A stretch of DNA of 42,293 nt, taken from positions 1-42,293 of the IMG/VR virus record IMGVR_UViG_3300042559_000070; one strand, given 5' to 3'. Under the pieces are notes generated by a model that was not told the origin of the DNA, did not search any database, and saw only the letters and a list, made by a program, of their open reading frames with translations. Source of the DNA: a virus. Shown here piece after piece: positions 1-7,003 of this stretch (within the stretch, counting starts at the first letter, position 1; each line of letters opens with the position of its first letter). The translations under genes and the position numbers were made by a program.

Positions 1-466
1 TGGCTTCGGCGGTGAAGTCCTCAGCCGATGCGATCATCTCGATGGCAACAGCCTTGAGTTCCATCAATTTGGCCAGTGTTGCGCCAGCCTTGAGTGCGCC
101 TGTCTTTTTGTCGGTGACATAGCCGCCATTTTTGGACAGCTTGGCTTTCATGATGCGTGCCTCGAATTGGTCAGGCAGTGACTCGAAGGCCGCACGGTTG
201 GAGATAACCATTGGCTCACCCAGTTGGGCGGCAAAGTACTCGCCAGCAGGTTTGTAGTTGCATGATGGGAATGCGGCTTGCTTGGCAATGGCTTGGATAC
301 CACCGTTGGCGATACCATTGCGGGCGGCTTGGCCCATCTTGCCCTTGGCATTGGCTAACGCCATCTTGGTGTATGGGCTAGCGTCTTGCACGACAGAGAG
401 TTGACGCTCAGTCTTGGTTTTGCCGTAGACGTTGATCATTGCGGGTGTGAATTGTGCGAGTTCCAT
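1..466 (-). CDS. Partial leftward gene, unknown function
   Basis: A leftward frame of at least 155 codons runs off the left edge, so only the N-terminal part is visible. The start ATG (466-464) has AAGGA seven bases upstream. The product begins MELAQFTPAM and is rich in Ala, Lys and Met. It shows no signal peptide, membrane segment or nucleotide-binding motif, and I do not recognise a family. It diverges from the regulator gene at 1295, so the 0.8 kb between them is a shared control region. Its orientation matches the leftward replication genes at the other end, and it would be the first gene of a leftward transcript whose leader holds the hairpins at 496-631. Being real is well supported by open frame, start and codon use; its role is unknown. 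Confidence 0.7.
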   Translation of the reverse strand, partial: MELAQFTPAMINVYGKTKTERQLSVVQDASPYTKMALANAKGKMGQAARNGIANGGIQAIAKQAAFPSCNYKPAGEYFAAQLGEPMVISNRAAFESLPDQFEARIMKAKLSKNGGYVTDKKTGALKAGATLAKLMELKAVAIEMIASAEDFTAEA

Positions 467-495
467 GATGATTCCTTGTGTTGAATAGGCTTGGA

Positions 496-631
496 TGTGT
501 AGTCGGTTGACCACACAATGAAGCCCACTTGAGTGGGTTGCACCGGATTTCTGTTCTTGGCTCCGGTTTCTTGTTGATAGTGCCTCATCGCCCGTTAAAG
601 TCGGCGCTACTTGCCACTGTCTTTCCAGTGG
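496..631 (-). promoter_or_regulatory. Four-hairpin leader upstream of the leftward gene
   Basis: Four short hairpins lie within 136 bases. They are TGTGTAGTC/GACCACACA (496-517, loop GGTT), CCCAC/GTGGG (524-537), ACCGGA/TCCGGT (542-567) and CCACTG/CAGTGG (614-631). In the first, the single imperfect pair is an A-C mismatch on the plus-strand RNA but a G-U wobble on the minus-strand RNA, which favours folding of a leftward transcript. The block would lie in the 5' leader of the gene starting at 466. It could act as an attenuator, an antitermination element or a small RNA; the sequence alone does not decide. Confidence 0.45.
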
Positions 632-705
632 GCCTTGCATTCAGCATACGGGTTTGCACCGCCATACCGATGTGCGTAAGATTCATGGTGATTCAAGTTA
701 TCCGA

Positions 706-745
706 ACACGCTTTTCTGGTTGGGCAAGGTCAACACACGCTTTTC
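706..745 (+). repeat. 11-base direct repeat
   Basis: ACACGCTTTTC occurs exactly at 706-716 and again at 735-745, a spacing of 29 bases. It lies in the middle of the non-coding control region. It may be a protein-binding iteron or chance; two copies alone are weak evidence. Confidence 0.35.
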
Positions 746-1043
746 GGTACAACACTTCTGTTGCCAACTTACTTCCACGTGACTACTTCCGCCATACGGC
801 TCACTCATTCGGTAGAGCTTGACTCGCATCAAATCAATGCAGTCAGGGTGTCTTCGACTATTTCGCACCCATCCCAAGCGCCACCAAGGGAGATTCCAAT
901 ATAAATTTTTAAAGACCGATTCACCGTCCGCCCCACCATGTGACCCTTGCATCAACTCGTAAGTATCCGCACGCAACTGTCCCTAAGTCCAGTCACTAGG
1001 CATGATGAAACATCATCCGGCTGAACGGCACGATTACCGTTCT

Positions 1044-1102
1044 ACTACTGGTCAGGCCGCTACCATGTAGTCAACCCTTCCACTACTGGTCGGCCCGCTA
1101 CC
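1044..1102 (+). repeat. Imperfect 21-base direct repeat
   Basis: Copies at 1044-1064 and 1082-1102 share 19 of 21 bases; both begin ACTACTGGTC and end CCGCTACC, and start 38 bases apart. They sit immediately left of the C-rich tract. The arrangement resembles iterons of an origin or a paired binding site, but no initiator is identified in this window. Confidence 0.5.
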
Positions 1103-1143
1103 CCACCCCCCACAGGCCCCCCAAGCCCCCACCCGCCCCGCCC
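1101..1143 (-). other. C-rich tract, G-quadruplex potential on minus strand
   Basis: Seven runs of three to six C follow one another, separated by one to five other bases, within 43 bases. The minus strand therefore carries seven closely spaced G runs, enough for one or two stacked G-quadruplexes. Nothing else in the window is so skewed. A leftward transcript starting to its right would carry this G-rich segment; a replication fork could also stall here. The function is not known from sequence. Confidence 0.6.
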
Positions 1144-1185
1144 TCTGCTTACGACGCAGTCATATAGCACGTCAAACCTACGACA

Positions 1186-1201
1186 TGTATGTATACATAC
1201 A
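1186..1201. promoter_or_regulatory. Perfect 16-base palindrome, probable operator copy 1
   Basis: TGTATGTATACATACA reads the same on both strands. A 14-base core (1187-1200) recurs with 13 of 14 matches at 1267-1280, just before the ribbon-helix-helix gene at 1295. Such regulators bind short palindromic or tandem sites and often repress their own gene, so this is the natural candidate operator. Its position lets it influence leftward transcription too. Confidence 0.6.
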
Positions 1202-1253
1202 CCTCTAAAAGCACCCCGCCCCCTTGCAAAAAAGCCCCAAAAAATTGAAAAAC

Positions 1254-1280
1254 GTATGTACAATACGTGTGTATACATAC
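1254..1280. promoter_or_regulatory. Operator copy 2 with adjacent half-site
   Basis: The near-palindrome GTGTGTATACATAC (1267-1280) differs from the copy at 1187 by one base. A half-site GTATGTAC begins at 1254. A possible -35 box TTGAAA (1245-1250) and weak -10 candidates such as TGTATA (1270-1275) fall within the same stretch, so a bound regulator would cover the promoter. It ends 14 bases before the start codon of the regulator gene. The promoter is uncertain; the repeated palindrome is clear. Confidence 0.55.
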
Positions 1281-1294
1281 ATTTGGAGCTCAAA

Positions 1295-1465
1295 ATGAAG
1301 CGTTGGAACCTGTATTTGCCTGAAGAATTGATCGAAAAATACCGTGTTTTGGCCACCCAAAAGGGCGTTTCTTCGGCTGAAATGGCCAGAATCGCCATGG
1401 AAAAGTACTACCAAGCCCTCGAGAAAGCCAAAAAACAGGCGCTGGAGGCCACAAATGCCTCTTGA
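1295..1465 (+). CDS. Ribbon-helix-helix DNA-binding regulator
   Basis: A 56-residue protein. The first residues (KRWNLYLPEEL) form the expected DNA-contacting beta strand, followed by helix A (EELIEKYRVLATQKG) and helix B after the turn at VSSAEM, the layout of CopG/Arc-type repressors. The tail is Lys- and Ala-rich. The chosen ATG has GGAG six bases upstream. A longer frame beginning at 1256 is unlikely because it would translate through the operator. The gene lies directly downstream of two related palindromes, which suggests autoregulation and perhaps control of the opposing leftward unit. It overlaps the next gene by 11 bases, so regulator and terminase are probably co-transcribed. Family assignment rests on pattern and size; the target sites are inferred. 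Confidence 0.75.
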   Translation: MKRWNLYLPEELIEKYRVLATQKGVSSAEMARIAMEKYYQALEKAKKQALEATNAS

Positions 1466-1973
1466 AGACACCCCCATGGACGATCTGCCGCTGGAATACA
1501 AGCCAAAAACGGTGTCATTCCCCCAAATCAGTGAGGAGATGGTTGCTTCCATTGCCTTGGGCATGGAGGATGAGTTGATCGTGGCCAGCCGTCACGGCAT
1601 GTCCGTCGAGGAGTACATGGAATTGGCCGCGCAGCCGTGGTTTCAACTGCAAGTTCAGATGAAACGGTCCGAGTACGAGAAAAACGGCGTCACGTTCAAG
1701 GCCAAGGCTGCATGGATGGCCGGGGAGTTGCTCGATCAGGTGTACGTCACTGCGGCGTCCGGCGATGCCAGCCTGAGCCAGAAGCATGAAGTCCTCAAGA
1801 CGCTCATCAAGGCCGCAGGGCTGGAGCCCAAGGAGGAAAAGCTCAAGGACACTGGGCCCGGGTTTAGCATCAGCATCGACTTGGGCGGTGGCCAGAGTAT
1901 CAGCTTGAGCAACCAGCAGACCATCACACCCGTTACACTGGACGCTGAGGTCAAGGAGATCAAGAATGCCTAA
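1455..1973 (+). CDS. Probable terminase small subunit
   Basis: A 172-residue protein starting at an ATG with GGAGG six bases upstream; the start overlaps the end of the regulator gene. The N-terminal half contains a helical segment (SIALGMEDELIVASRHGMSV, then EEYMELA) that resembles a helix-turn-helix. The middle (AWMAGELLDQVYVTAASGDA) is helical and ends in AAGLEPKEEK, followed by a Gly-rich tail. This order, DNA-binding-like N terminus then oligomerising helices, and its place just before the large terminase gene are typical of small terminase subunits, which recognise phage DNA and load it onto the motor. No catalytic motif is expected. The assignment rests mainly on position and general pattern. 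Confidence 0.5.
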   Translation: MPLEDTPMDDLPLEYKPKTVSFPQISEEMVASIALGMEDELIVASRHGMSVEEYMELAAQPWFQLQVQMKRSEYEKNGVTFKAKAAWMAGELLDQVYVTAASGDASLSQKHEVLKTLIKAAGLEPKEEKLKDTGPGFSISIDLGGGQSISLSNQQTITPVTLDAEVKEIKNA

Positions 1974-2232
1974 ATCAAAGCTCGAGACGAGACTGACACG
2001 CCAGATCGCCGCACGCGGAGAAGATAACGCCAGTGGCATCGCCCATGGGCTGCTGGTTAAACGTGGGCACATCAAGCCTGATGGCAGCCTGACCGCTGAA
2101 GGTAAGAAGCGCCAAGACTTGGGTAACGATGGCCGGGCCAAGGACCGCGAGTCGAAGTACTCGGGCGGTAAGAACAAGCCCAGCGACTACAAGTACAACG
2201 CCAAAACCAACGCGGCGACGCTGAAAAAATGA
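1966..2232 (+). CDS. Small basic conserved phage protein
   Basis: An 88-residue, strongly charged protein rich in Lys, Arg and Asn with no membrane segment. It contains the phrases RGHIKPDGSLTAEGKKR and YKYNAKTNAATLKK, which I recognise as recurrent in small proteins encoded beside phage terminases, but no function is established. The start ATG overlaps the upstream stop by 8 bases and is preceded by AGGAG. Its own stop overlaps the terminase start as ATGA, so the three genes are translationally coupled. A DNA-associated packaging accessory is possible; that is inference from charge and neighbours. Confidence 0.7.
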   Translation: MPKSKLETRLTRQIAARGEDNASGIAHGLLVKRGHIKPDGSLTAEGKKRQDLGNDGRAKDRESKYSGGKNKPSDYKYNAKTNAATLKK

Positions 2233-3701
2233 GCAACTACAAACCGACCGAGACCCAGCGGAACTTCATGCTGGACGAATCCTACGTGCGTACGCTGGCA
2301 GGGCCAGTTGGTGGCGGTAAGTCAGTCACTTGCGTACATGAGCTGGTTCGACTGGCTTGTGGCCAAGCGCCGAACGCCAAGGGTATCCGACGCACTCGGG
2401 CGATCATTGTGCGTAACACAGCGGACCAGTTGGCCCTGACGACTCGAAAGACGGTGTTCGACTGGCTGCCGCCCGGTGAGGCTGGTATCTGGAAGGCCGT
2501 GGAGAAGACGTTCATCCTGATGGCCAAACTGCCAGATGGGACTCAGGTCGAGTCCGAATGGATTTTCATCCCGCTGGATACCCCGGACGACGTGCGTAAG
2601 GCGCTGTCGCTGGAGACCACGTTCCTGTGGGGCAACGAAAGCCGAGAACTCAACAGTGAGGTTGTCGACGGCCTGCTGTCACGTCTGAACCGATATCCGT
2701 CGGCCAAGGACGGTGGGCCCACCCGGTCGTGTGCGCTGTTTGACACTAACATGCCCGACGAGGACACATGGTGGCACGACAAAATGGAGAACCCGCCGAG
2801 CAACTGGGCCATCTACAAGCAGCCCGCTGCGATCATCAAGCCGGATGTGTACCTTGAGCGGTTCGGTGAAGAGCCGGATGAGGTGCTGCTGGACAAAGAC
2901 GACAACGAGTGGACTGTCAACCCAGAGTGCGACAACTACAACCACCTGCCAAAGCAGTACTACCCGAACATCATCCCGGGCAAGACCGAGGACTGGCTGC
3001 GTGTGTACTTGCGCTCGGAGTATGGCCGCAGCCTGTCAGGCACGCCGGTGTACGAGAAGACGTTCACGCACGAGTTCCACGTGGCCAAAGAGAAGATCAA
3101 GCCGATCCGCAGCGAGGAGTACCCGGTCATCATCGGTCTGGACTTCGGGCGCACGCCAGCAGCAGTGTTCAAGCAGCGCGATCCACGCGGGCGCGTCGTG
3201 ACGTTGGCTGAGCTGACCTCGGAGAACATGGGCATCGAGACGTTCCTGCGGACGAAGCTGAACCCGTTCATTGCGAACAACCTCCAAGGGTGCTCGTTCG
3301 TCGTGGCTCCGGACCCAGCAGGGTATGCCAAGCAGCAGATGGGCGAAGTGTCGCTGGTGGATATCGTCAAGCAGGCCGGGTTCAAGTGCCAGCGGCCACC
3401 GACCAACGACCCGGAGAAGCGGATTCAGGCTGTCGAACGCTTGCTTGTGCAACAGTTGGAAGGTAAAGCGCTGTACCTGATTGACCCGGGATGCACCATG
3501 CTGGTCAAGGGGTTCCGGTATGGGTACCGGTACAAAATCAAGAAGTCCGGTGAGATGGAGGACAAGCCAGACAAGAACAGCTTCTCCCACGTCCACGACG
3601 CCAACCAGTACGCCGACTCTGTGATCGACATGAACATCCGAGGCGGCACGCTCAACACCGGCAGGCGTGAGGTGAAGAAGTCCTCTTACTCCTACACTTG
3701 A
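2229..3701 (+). CDS. terL: Terminase large subunit
   Basis: A 490-residue DNA-packaging motor. The N-terminal ATPase has a Walker A motif GPVGGGKS (residues 25-32). The segment LWGNESREL (about 137-146) supplies the acidic residue after the Walker B strand region. The C-terminal RNase H-like nuclease shows three expected acidic sites: LDFGRTP (Asp305), APDPAG (Asp362) and HDANQYADS (Asp457). Together these cut concatemeric DNA and drive it through the portal. Length and domain order are normal. No strong ribosome-binding site precedes the ATG; the ATGA overlap with the upstream gene suggests coupled translation. The stop TGA lies inside the -35 box of the next promoter. Confidence 0.95.
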   Translation: MSNYKPTETQRNFMLDESYVRTLAGPVGGGKSVTCVHELVRLACGQAPNAKGIRRTRAIIVRNTADQLALTTRKTVFDWLPPGEAGIWKAVEKTFILMAKLPDGTQVESEWIFIPLDTPDDVRKALSLETTFLWGNESRELNSEVVDGLLSRLNRYPSAKDGGPTRSCALFDTNMPDEDTWWHDKMENPPSNWAIYKQPAAIIKPDVYLERFGEEPDEVLLDKDDNEWTVNPECDNYNHLPKQYYPNIIPGKTEDWLRVYLRSEYGRSLSGTPVYEKTFTHEFHVAKEKIKPIRSEEYPVIIGLDFGRTPAAVFKQRDPRGRVVTLAELTSENMGIETFLRTKLNPFIANNLQGCSFVVAPDPAGYAKQQMGEVSLVDIVKQAGFKCQRPPTNDPEKRIQAVERLLVQQLEGKALYLIDPGCTMLVKGFRYGYRYKIKKSGEMEDKPDKNSFSHVHDANQYADSVIDMNIRGGTLNTGRREVKKSSYSYT

Positions 3702-3725
3702 CCCCTTGACAGCTCAGCGTACAAT
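3698..3725 (+). promoter_or_regulatory. Sigma70-like promoter
   Basis: TTGACC (3698-3703) and TACAAT (3720-3725) are 16 bases apart. The -35 box contains the TGA stop of the terminase gene. A second -35-like TTGACA (3706-3711) lies alongside. Transcription would begin near 3732, leaving a short leader with GGAGA before the ATG at 3748. This would boost virion-gene expression independently of the packaging genes. Confidence 0.5.
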
Positions 3726-3747
3726 CGGATAACTCTTGGAGACAGCC

Positions 3748-4554
3748 ATGTCTTTTTTCTACCCGTCAATTACATCTGAGCGACGACACGAGGACTTTGC
3801 CCTGCAGGTTGCTCGGGGGCAGATTCCCGGCCACCGGAGCGTGGTTGTATTTGGCTACAACGGCGACGTTGACCAGACTGAAGTCACAGTCTGGCCGTAC
3901 ACTGGTTTGGTTTCGCATCCAGCAACTGCTATCGCTATGAAGGTCAGCTCATCCAACGCTGCTGATACAAGCGCTGGCACTGGGGCACGCACAGTTTTGA
4001 TCCAAGGCTTGGACGCGGACTACAACGAAATTTCTGAAGTAGTGACTCTGAGCGGCCAGACAGCCGTGATGACTACTAAGAACTACCTGCGTATCAACTA
4101 TGCCACGGTCGCAACCGCAGGTTCAGGCCAAAGCGCAGCGGGGGACATATACATCGGCACGGGCACCATAACAGCCGGTGTTCCAGCGACGGTGTATAAC
4201 CTCATCAAGTTCAACTACAACGACACAGTGACTGGGCACTACACAGTCCCCGCAGGATACACTGCGTACTTGATGCAGGGTATGTTTACTGTGGGTCAGG
4301 CCAGCGGGTCTACGTCAGTTCAAGGTCGTTTGTTATCGTCTACCGCCGACGGCATACGTCGCACCACCTCAATAGTTACACTTAACAACGGCACAGCTGA
4401 TTACGCGTTTGAGTTCCCAATTGCGATACCAGAAAAGACTGATATTGAGGCGACTGCCGTCGGAAGTGCGAACAACAATTCATGCTCGACAATGTTTGTA
4501 ATCTTGCTGATTGCTGGACCAAACGCATCCGCTCCCGGTACTCCTTGGAACTAA
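3748..4554 (+). CDS. Conserved virion protein upstream of portal
   Basis: A 268-residue protein; the ATG at 3748 has GGAGA five bases upstream, better than a TTG at 3736. The sequence is beta-rich in Thr, Ser, Gly and Val. It includes RGQIPGHRSVVVFGYN near residue 25 and GTGARTVLIQGLDADYNEI near 75. I recognise this style from structural proteins of aquatic tailed phages located between terminase and portal, but their exact place in the particle is unclear to me. There is no signal peptide. A head decoration or fibre role is plausible. The gene has its own probable promoter, which is compatible with a highly expressed virion component. Confidence 0.6.
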   Translation: MSFFYPSITSERRHEDFALQVARGQIPGHRSVVVFGYNGDVDQTEVTVWPYTGLVSHPATAIAMKVSSSNAADTSAGTGARTVLIQGLDADYNEISEVVTLSGQTAVMTTKNYLRINYATVATAGSGQSAAGDIYIGTGTITAGVPATVYNLIKFNYNDTVTGHYTVPAGYTAYLMQGMFTVGQASGSTSVQGRLLSSTADGIRRTTSIVTLNNGTADYAFEFPIAIPEKTDIEATAVGSANNNSCSTMFVILLIAGPNASAPGTPWN

Positions 4555-4557
4555 ATT

Positions 4558-6639
4558 ATGGCCACAGGCATCGCACTCATCCCCGTCGCTCGTAGCTCCG
4601 ATCTGGAGCGTGAGTCGCAAAAACGCAACACGGACATGCAGGCTCAGCCTGTGATCCAAGGGTTGGCCGCTCACGCACGCAAGCGCTGGGAGTCTGCCCG
4701 TGAAGCCAAACGGACCATCGAGGAGCGCATGCTGCAGTGTCTGCGCCAGCGCAACGGCGAGTACGACCCGGACAAGCTGGCCGACATCAAGCGCCAAGGC
4801 GGCTCGGAGATTTACATCCAGTTGACATCGGTCAAGTGCCGCGCCGCCACGAGCTGGCTGCGTGATACCTTGCTGGGCACAGGCACAGACAAGCCGTGGA
4901 GCCTTGAGGCTACACCCGAGCCGACACTCCCTCCAGAGCTCGTTCAAGAGCTGATGGCCAGCATGCAGCAGCAGTTGCAGGTCATGATGGAGCAGGGCTT
5001 GGCCATGCCAGACCCCACACAGTTGCGCGAAGCCGCCAGCCAGATGAAAGACGCAGCGATGCGCAAGCTGCGCGAAGAGGCCAACGACCGTGTTGACCGC
5101 ATGGAACTCAAGATGGAAGACCAGCTCATCGAAGGCGGCTGGACCGACGCGCTAAACGCGTTCCTCGACGACGTGGTGACATTCCCCTACGCCGTGCTCA
5201 AGGGCCCAGTCAAGCGCAAGCGCAAGACCATGATGTGGCAAAACGGTGAGCTGGCACCGTCCGAAGAGATTCGCAACGAGTGGGAGCGGGTTGATCCGTT
5301 CATGCTGTACTGGGCTCCATGGTCCTCGGACATCCAAGACGGTTTCATTGTCGAGCGCCACCGCATGACTCGTGAAGACCTGCAGGCCTTGATCGGCGTG
5401 CCCGGGTACAACGACGACGCCATCCGCTCGGTGCTCAACTCCTTCGAGTCTGGCAACCTCAACGAGTGGCTGTGGACCGACAGCGCTCAGGCGACAGCCG
5501 AGGGCAAGGACACCACCCAGACCATCTTCACGACCGACCTGATCGACGCGCTCCAAATGTGGGACAGCGTGCAGGGTAAGGACTTGCTGACTTGGGGCCT
5601 GTCTGCCAAGGAGATTCCTGACCCAGACCTGAACTACCCCTGCGAGGTGTGGTTGGTGGGCTCCACGGTGATCCGTGCTGTGCTGAACTACGACCCGCTG
5701 GGCCGCAAGCCGTACTACGTGACGTCTTACGAGAAAGTCCCCGGCGCTGTGGCCGGTAAGGGCGTGGCCGACTTGTGCCGCGACTCCCAGAACATGGTGA
5801 ACGCAGCCGCCCGCAGCTTGGCCAACAACATGGGCATCAGCTCTGGTCCGCAGGTGGCTGTGAACGTGTCGCGCCTGCCCCCGGGCGAGGACATCACCGA
5901 GATGTACCCTTGGAAAATCTGGCAGTTCCAAAGCTCTGAGTTCAACGACGGCTCCCAGCCGCTGCAGTTCTTCCAGCCAAACAGCAACGCCAACGAGCTC
6001 ATGTCCGTGTTCGAGAAGTTCAGCGCCCGCGCTGACGAAGACACCATGATCCCGCGCTACATGACTGGCGAGAGCTCCCCCGGCGCTGGCCGTACGTCAT
6101 CTGGCTTGTCCATGCTGATCAGCAACGCTGGCAAGGGCATCAAGCAAGTGATCAGCAACATCGACCGCGCTGTCATCGTGCCGTCTATTGAGCGCCTGTA
6201 CCAAGACAACCTGCGCTACAGCAAAGACCCAGACCTGATTGGCGACGTCAAGGCCGTGGCCAAGGGCGCTACCAGCTTGGTGGTCAAGGAAGCTGAGGCA
6301 GTCCGCCGCAACGAGTTCCTGCAGATCGTGCTCAACAGCCCGGTGGCCCAGCAGATCGTGGGCATGGACGGCGCGGCAGAGCTCCTGCGCGAGCAGGCTC
6401 GCAACCTGAGCGGCAACGTCAACCGGATTGTCCCAGACCGTCCGACACTGACAGCCATGCAGAATCTGCAGCAGCAAAACGCTCAGCTCCAAGAGCAGTT
6501 GGCCATGATCGCTGGCGAACTCCAAGGTGGCGCTCCGGGCGCTACGCAGGGGCCAGCGCCAAAGAATATGCTGCCTGACGGCAGCCAAGTCGGTGGTCGT
6601 GAGGGAAATATGATTTCAGCACGCCCCAACGGAGTTTGA
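4558..6639 (+). CDS. Portal protein (head-tail connector)
   Basis: A 693-residue protein forming the ring at the portal vertex through which DNA enters and leaves. Recognisable segments include WERVDPFMLYWAPWS (about 235-250), GKGVADLCRDSQNMVNAAA (about 400-420) and PGAGRTSSGLSMLISNAGKG (about 506-530), the last being typical of portals of short-tailed phages. A helical, Gln-rich tail follows (LQQQNAQLQEQLAMIAG), as expected of a barrel or crown region. The gene lies between terminase and scaffold, the standard position. It starts three bases after the preceding stop with only a weak GGAA upstream. Assignment is secure from pattern and position together. Confidence 0.88.
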   Translation: MATGIALIPVARSSDLERESQKRNTDMQAQPVIQGLAAHARKRWESAREAKRTIEERMLQCLRQRNGEYDPDKLADIKRQGGSEIYIQLTSVKCRAATSWLRDTLLGTGTDKPWSLEATPEPTLPPELVQELMASMQQQLQVMMEQGLAMPDPTQLREAASQMKDAAMRKLREEANDRVDRMELKMEDQLIEGGWTDALNAFLDDVVTFPYAVLKGPVKRKRKTMMWQNGELAPSEEIRNEWERVDPFMLYWAPWSSDIQDGFIVERHRMTREDLQALIGVPGYNDDAIRSVLNSFESGNLNEWLWTDSAQATAEGKDTTQTIFTTDLIDALQMWDSVQGKDLLTWGLSAKEIPDPDLNYPCEVWLVGSTVIRAVLNYDPLGRKPYYVTSYEKVPGAVAGKGVADLCRDSQNMVNAAARSLANNMGISSGPQVAVNVSRLPPGEDITEMYPWKIWQFQSSEFNDGSQPLQFFQPNSNANELMSVFEKFSARADEDTMIPRYMTGESSPGAGRTSSGLSMLISNAGKGIKQVISNIDRAVIVPSIERLYQDNLRYSKDPDLIGDVKAVAKGATSLVVKEAEAVRRNEFLQIVLNSPVAQQIVGMDGAAELLREQARNLSGNVNRIVPDRPTLTAMQNLQQQNAQLQEQLAMIAGELQGGAPGATQGPAPKNMLPDGSQVGGREGNMISARPNGV

Positions 6640-6663
6640 CTTTTTTTGAATTTGTTGTATAGA
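6636..6663 (+). promoter_or_regulatory. Sigma70-like promoter, probably giving a leaderless transcript
   Basis: TTGACT (6636-6641) and TATAGA (6658-6663) are 16 bases apart. The -35 box contains the TGA stop of the portal gene. The start point would fall about 6670-6672, at or just before the ATG at 6672, which has no ribosome-binding site. The sequence between the boxes is T-rich. Confidence 0.55.
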
Positions 6664-6671
6664 ATCCACAC

Positions 6672-6914
6672 ATGAAGATTTTTGTAGGCCAAAAGCCTGA
6701 TCGTCAGCACATGCAAGCGTTAATCCGCTGCAAGCTGCAAGAAAACGAGGCGCTACTGGCGCTGTTCCGCACCAAGCTGGAGGAGACCAAGGTCTCCTTG
6801 ATGCAGGCAGAAGAACCGCACCGACTGTACCGCCTCCAAGGTCAGGCTCAGGCCTTATCAGATTTCCTCGAAGCGGTTGAAAAATCGTCCGAGGTCTTCG
6901 ACCGGATCAAATGA
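6672..6914 (+). CDS. Small helical phage protein
   Basis: An 80-residue protein, almost entirely predicted helix with heptad-like Leu spacing and many charged residues (KLQENEALLALFRTKLEET, then RLYRLQGQAQALSDFLEAVE). It has no membrane segment or enzyme motif. Short proteins of this pattern are common between portal and scaffold genes, but I know of no proven function. There is no Shine-Dalgarno sequence before the ATG, and the nearby promoter would start the RNA at the start codon. A coiled-coil role in assembly is an inference. Confidence 0.7.
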   Translation: MKIFVGQKPDRQHMQALIRCKLQENEALLALFRTKLEETKVSLMQAEEPHRLYRLQGQAQALSDFLEAVEKSSEVFDRIK

Positions 6915-7003
6915 TCCGAATTTTGTAAATCCGAGCAAACCATTACGCGAACGGCAGACCGCAGTAGGAGCCTGAAACGGAGTTGGAGCCCAAGGAGAAT
7001 TGA

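Larger units (their letters stand above)
467..1294. other. Non-coding divergent control region
   Basis: These 828 bases separate the leftward gene starting at 466 from the rightward gene starting at 1295. I find no frame with a ribosome-binding site and protein-like codon use. The stretch contains four hairpins at 496-631, an 11-base direct repeat (706 and 735), an AT-rich patch near 898-915, an imperfect 21-base direct repeat (1044 and 1082), a C-rich tract at 1101-1143 and two palindromes at 1186-1201 and 1267-1280. The combination suggests divergent promoters with an operator and possibly a replication origin; the origin is only an inference. Confidence 0.75.

Noticed and set aside
420-588. 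A 50-codon leftward frame starting at 588
   Set aside because: No Shine-Dalgarno sequence; runs through the hairpins and into another frame of the gene at 466.
790-880. tRNA-like D-arm sequence (GGTAGAGC near 810) with a CAT-containing loop
   Set aside because: No matching acceptor stem, one mismatch in the anticodon stem, G instead of T before the anticodon, and no TTCGA arm of correct size.
529-976. Open frames on both strands in the control region (529-822 plus, 698-976 minus)
   Set aside because: No ribosome-binding site, odd amino-acid composition, and they overlap hairpins and repeats.
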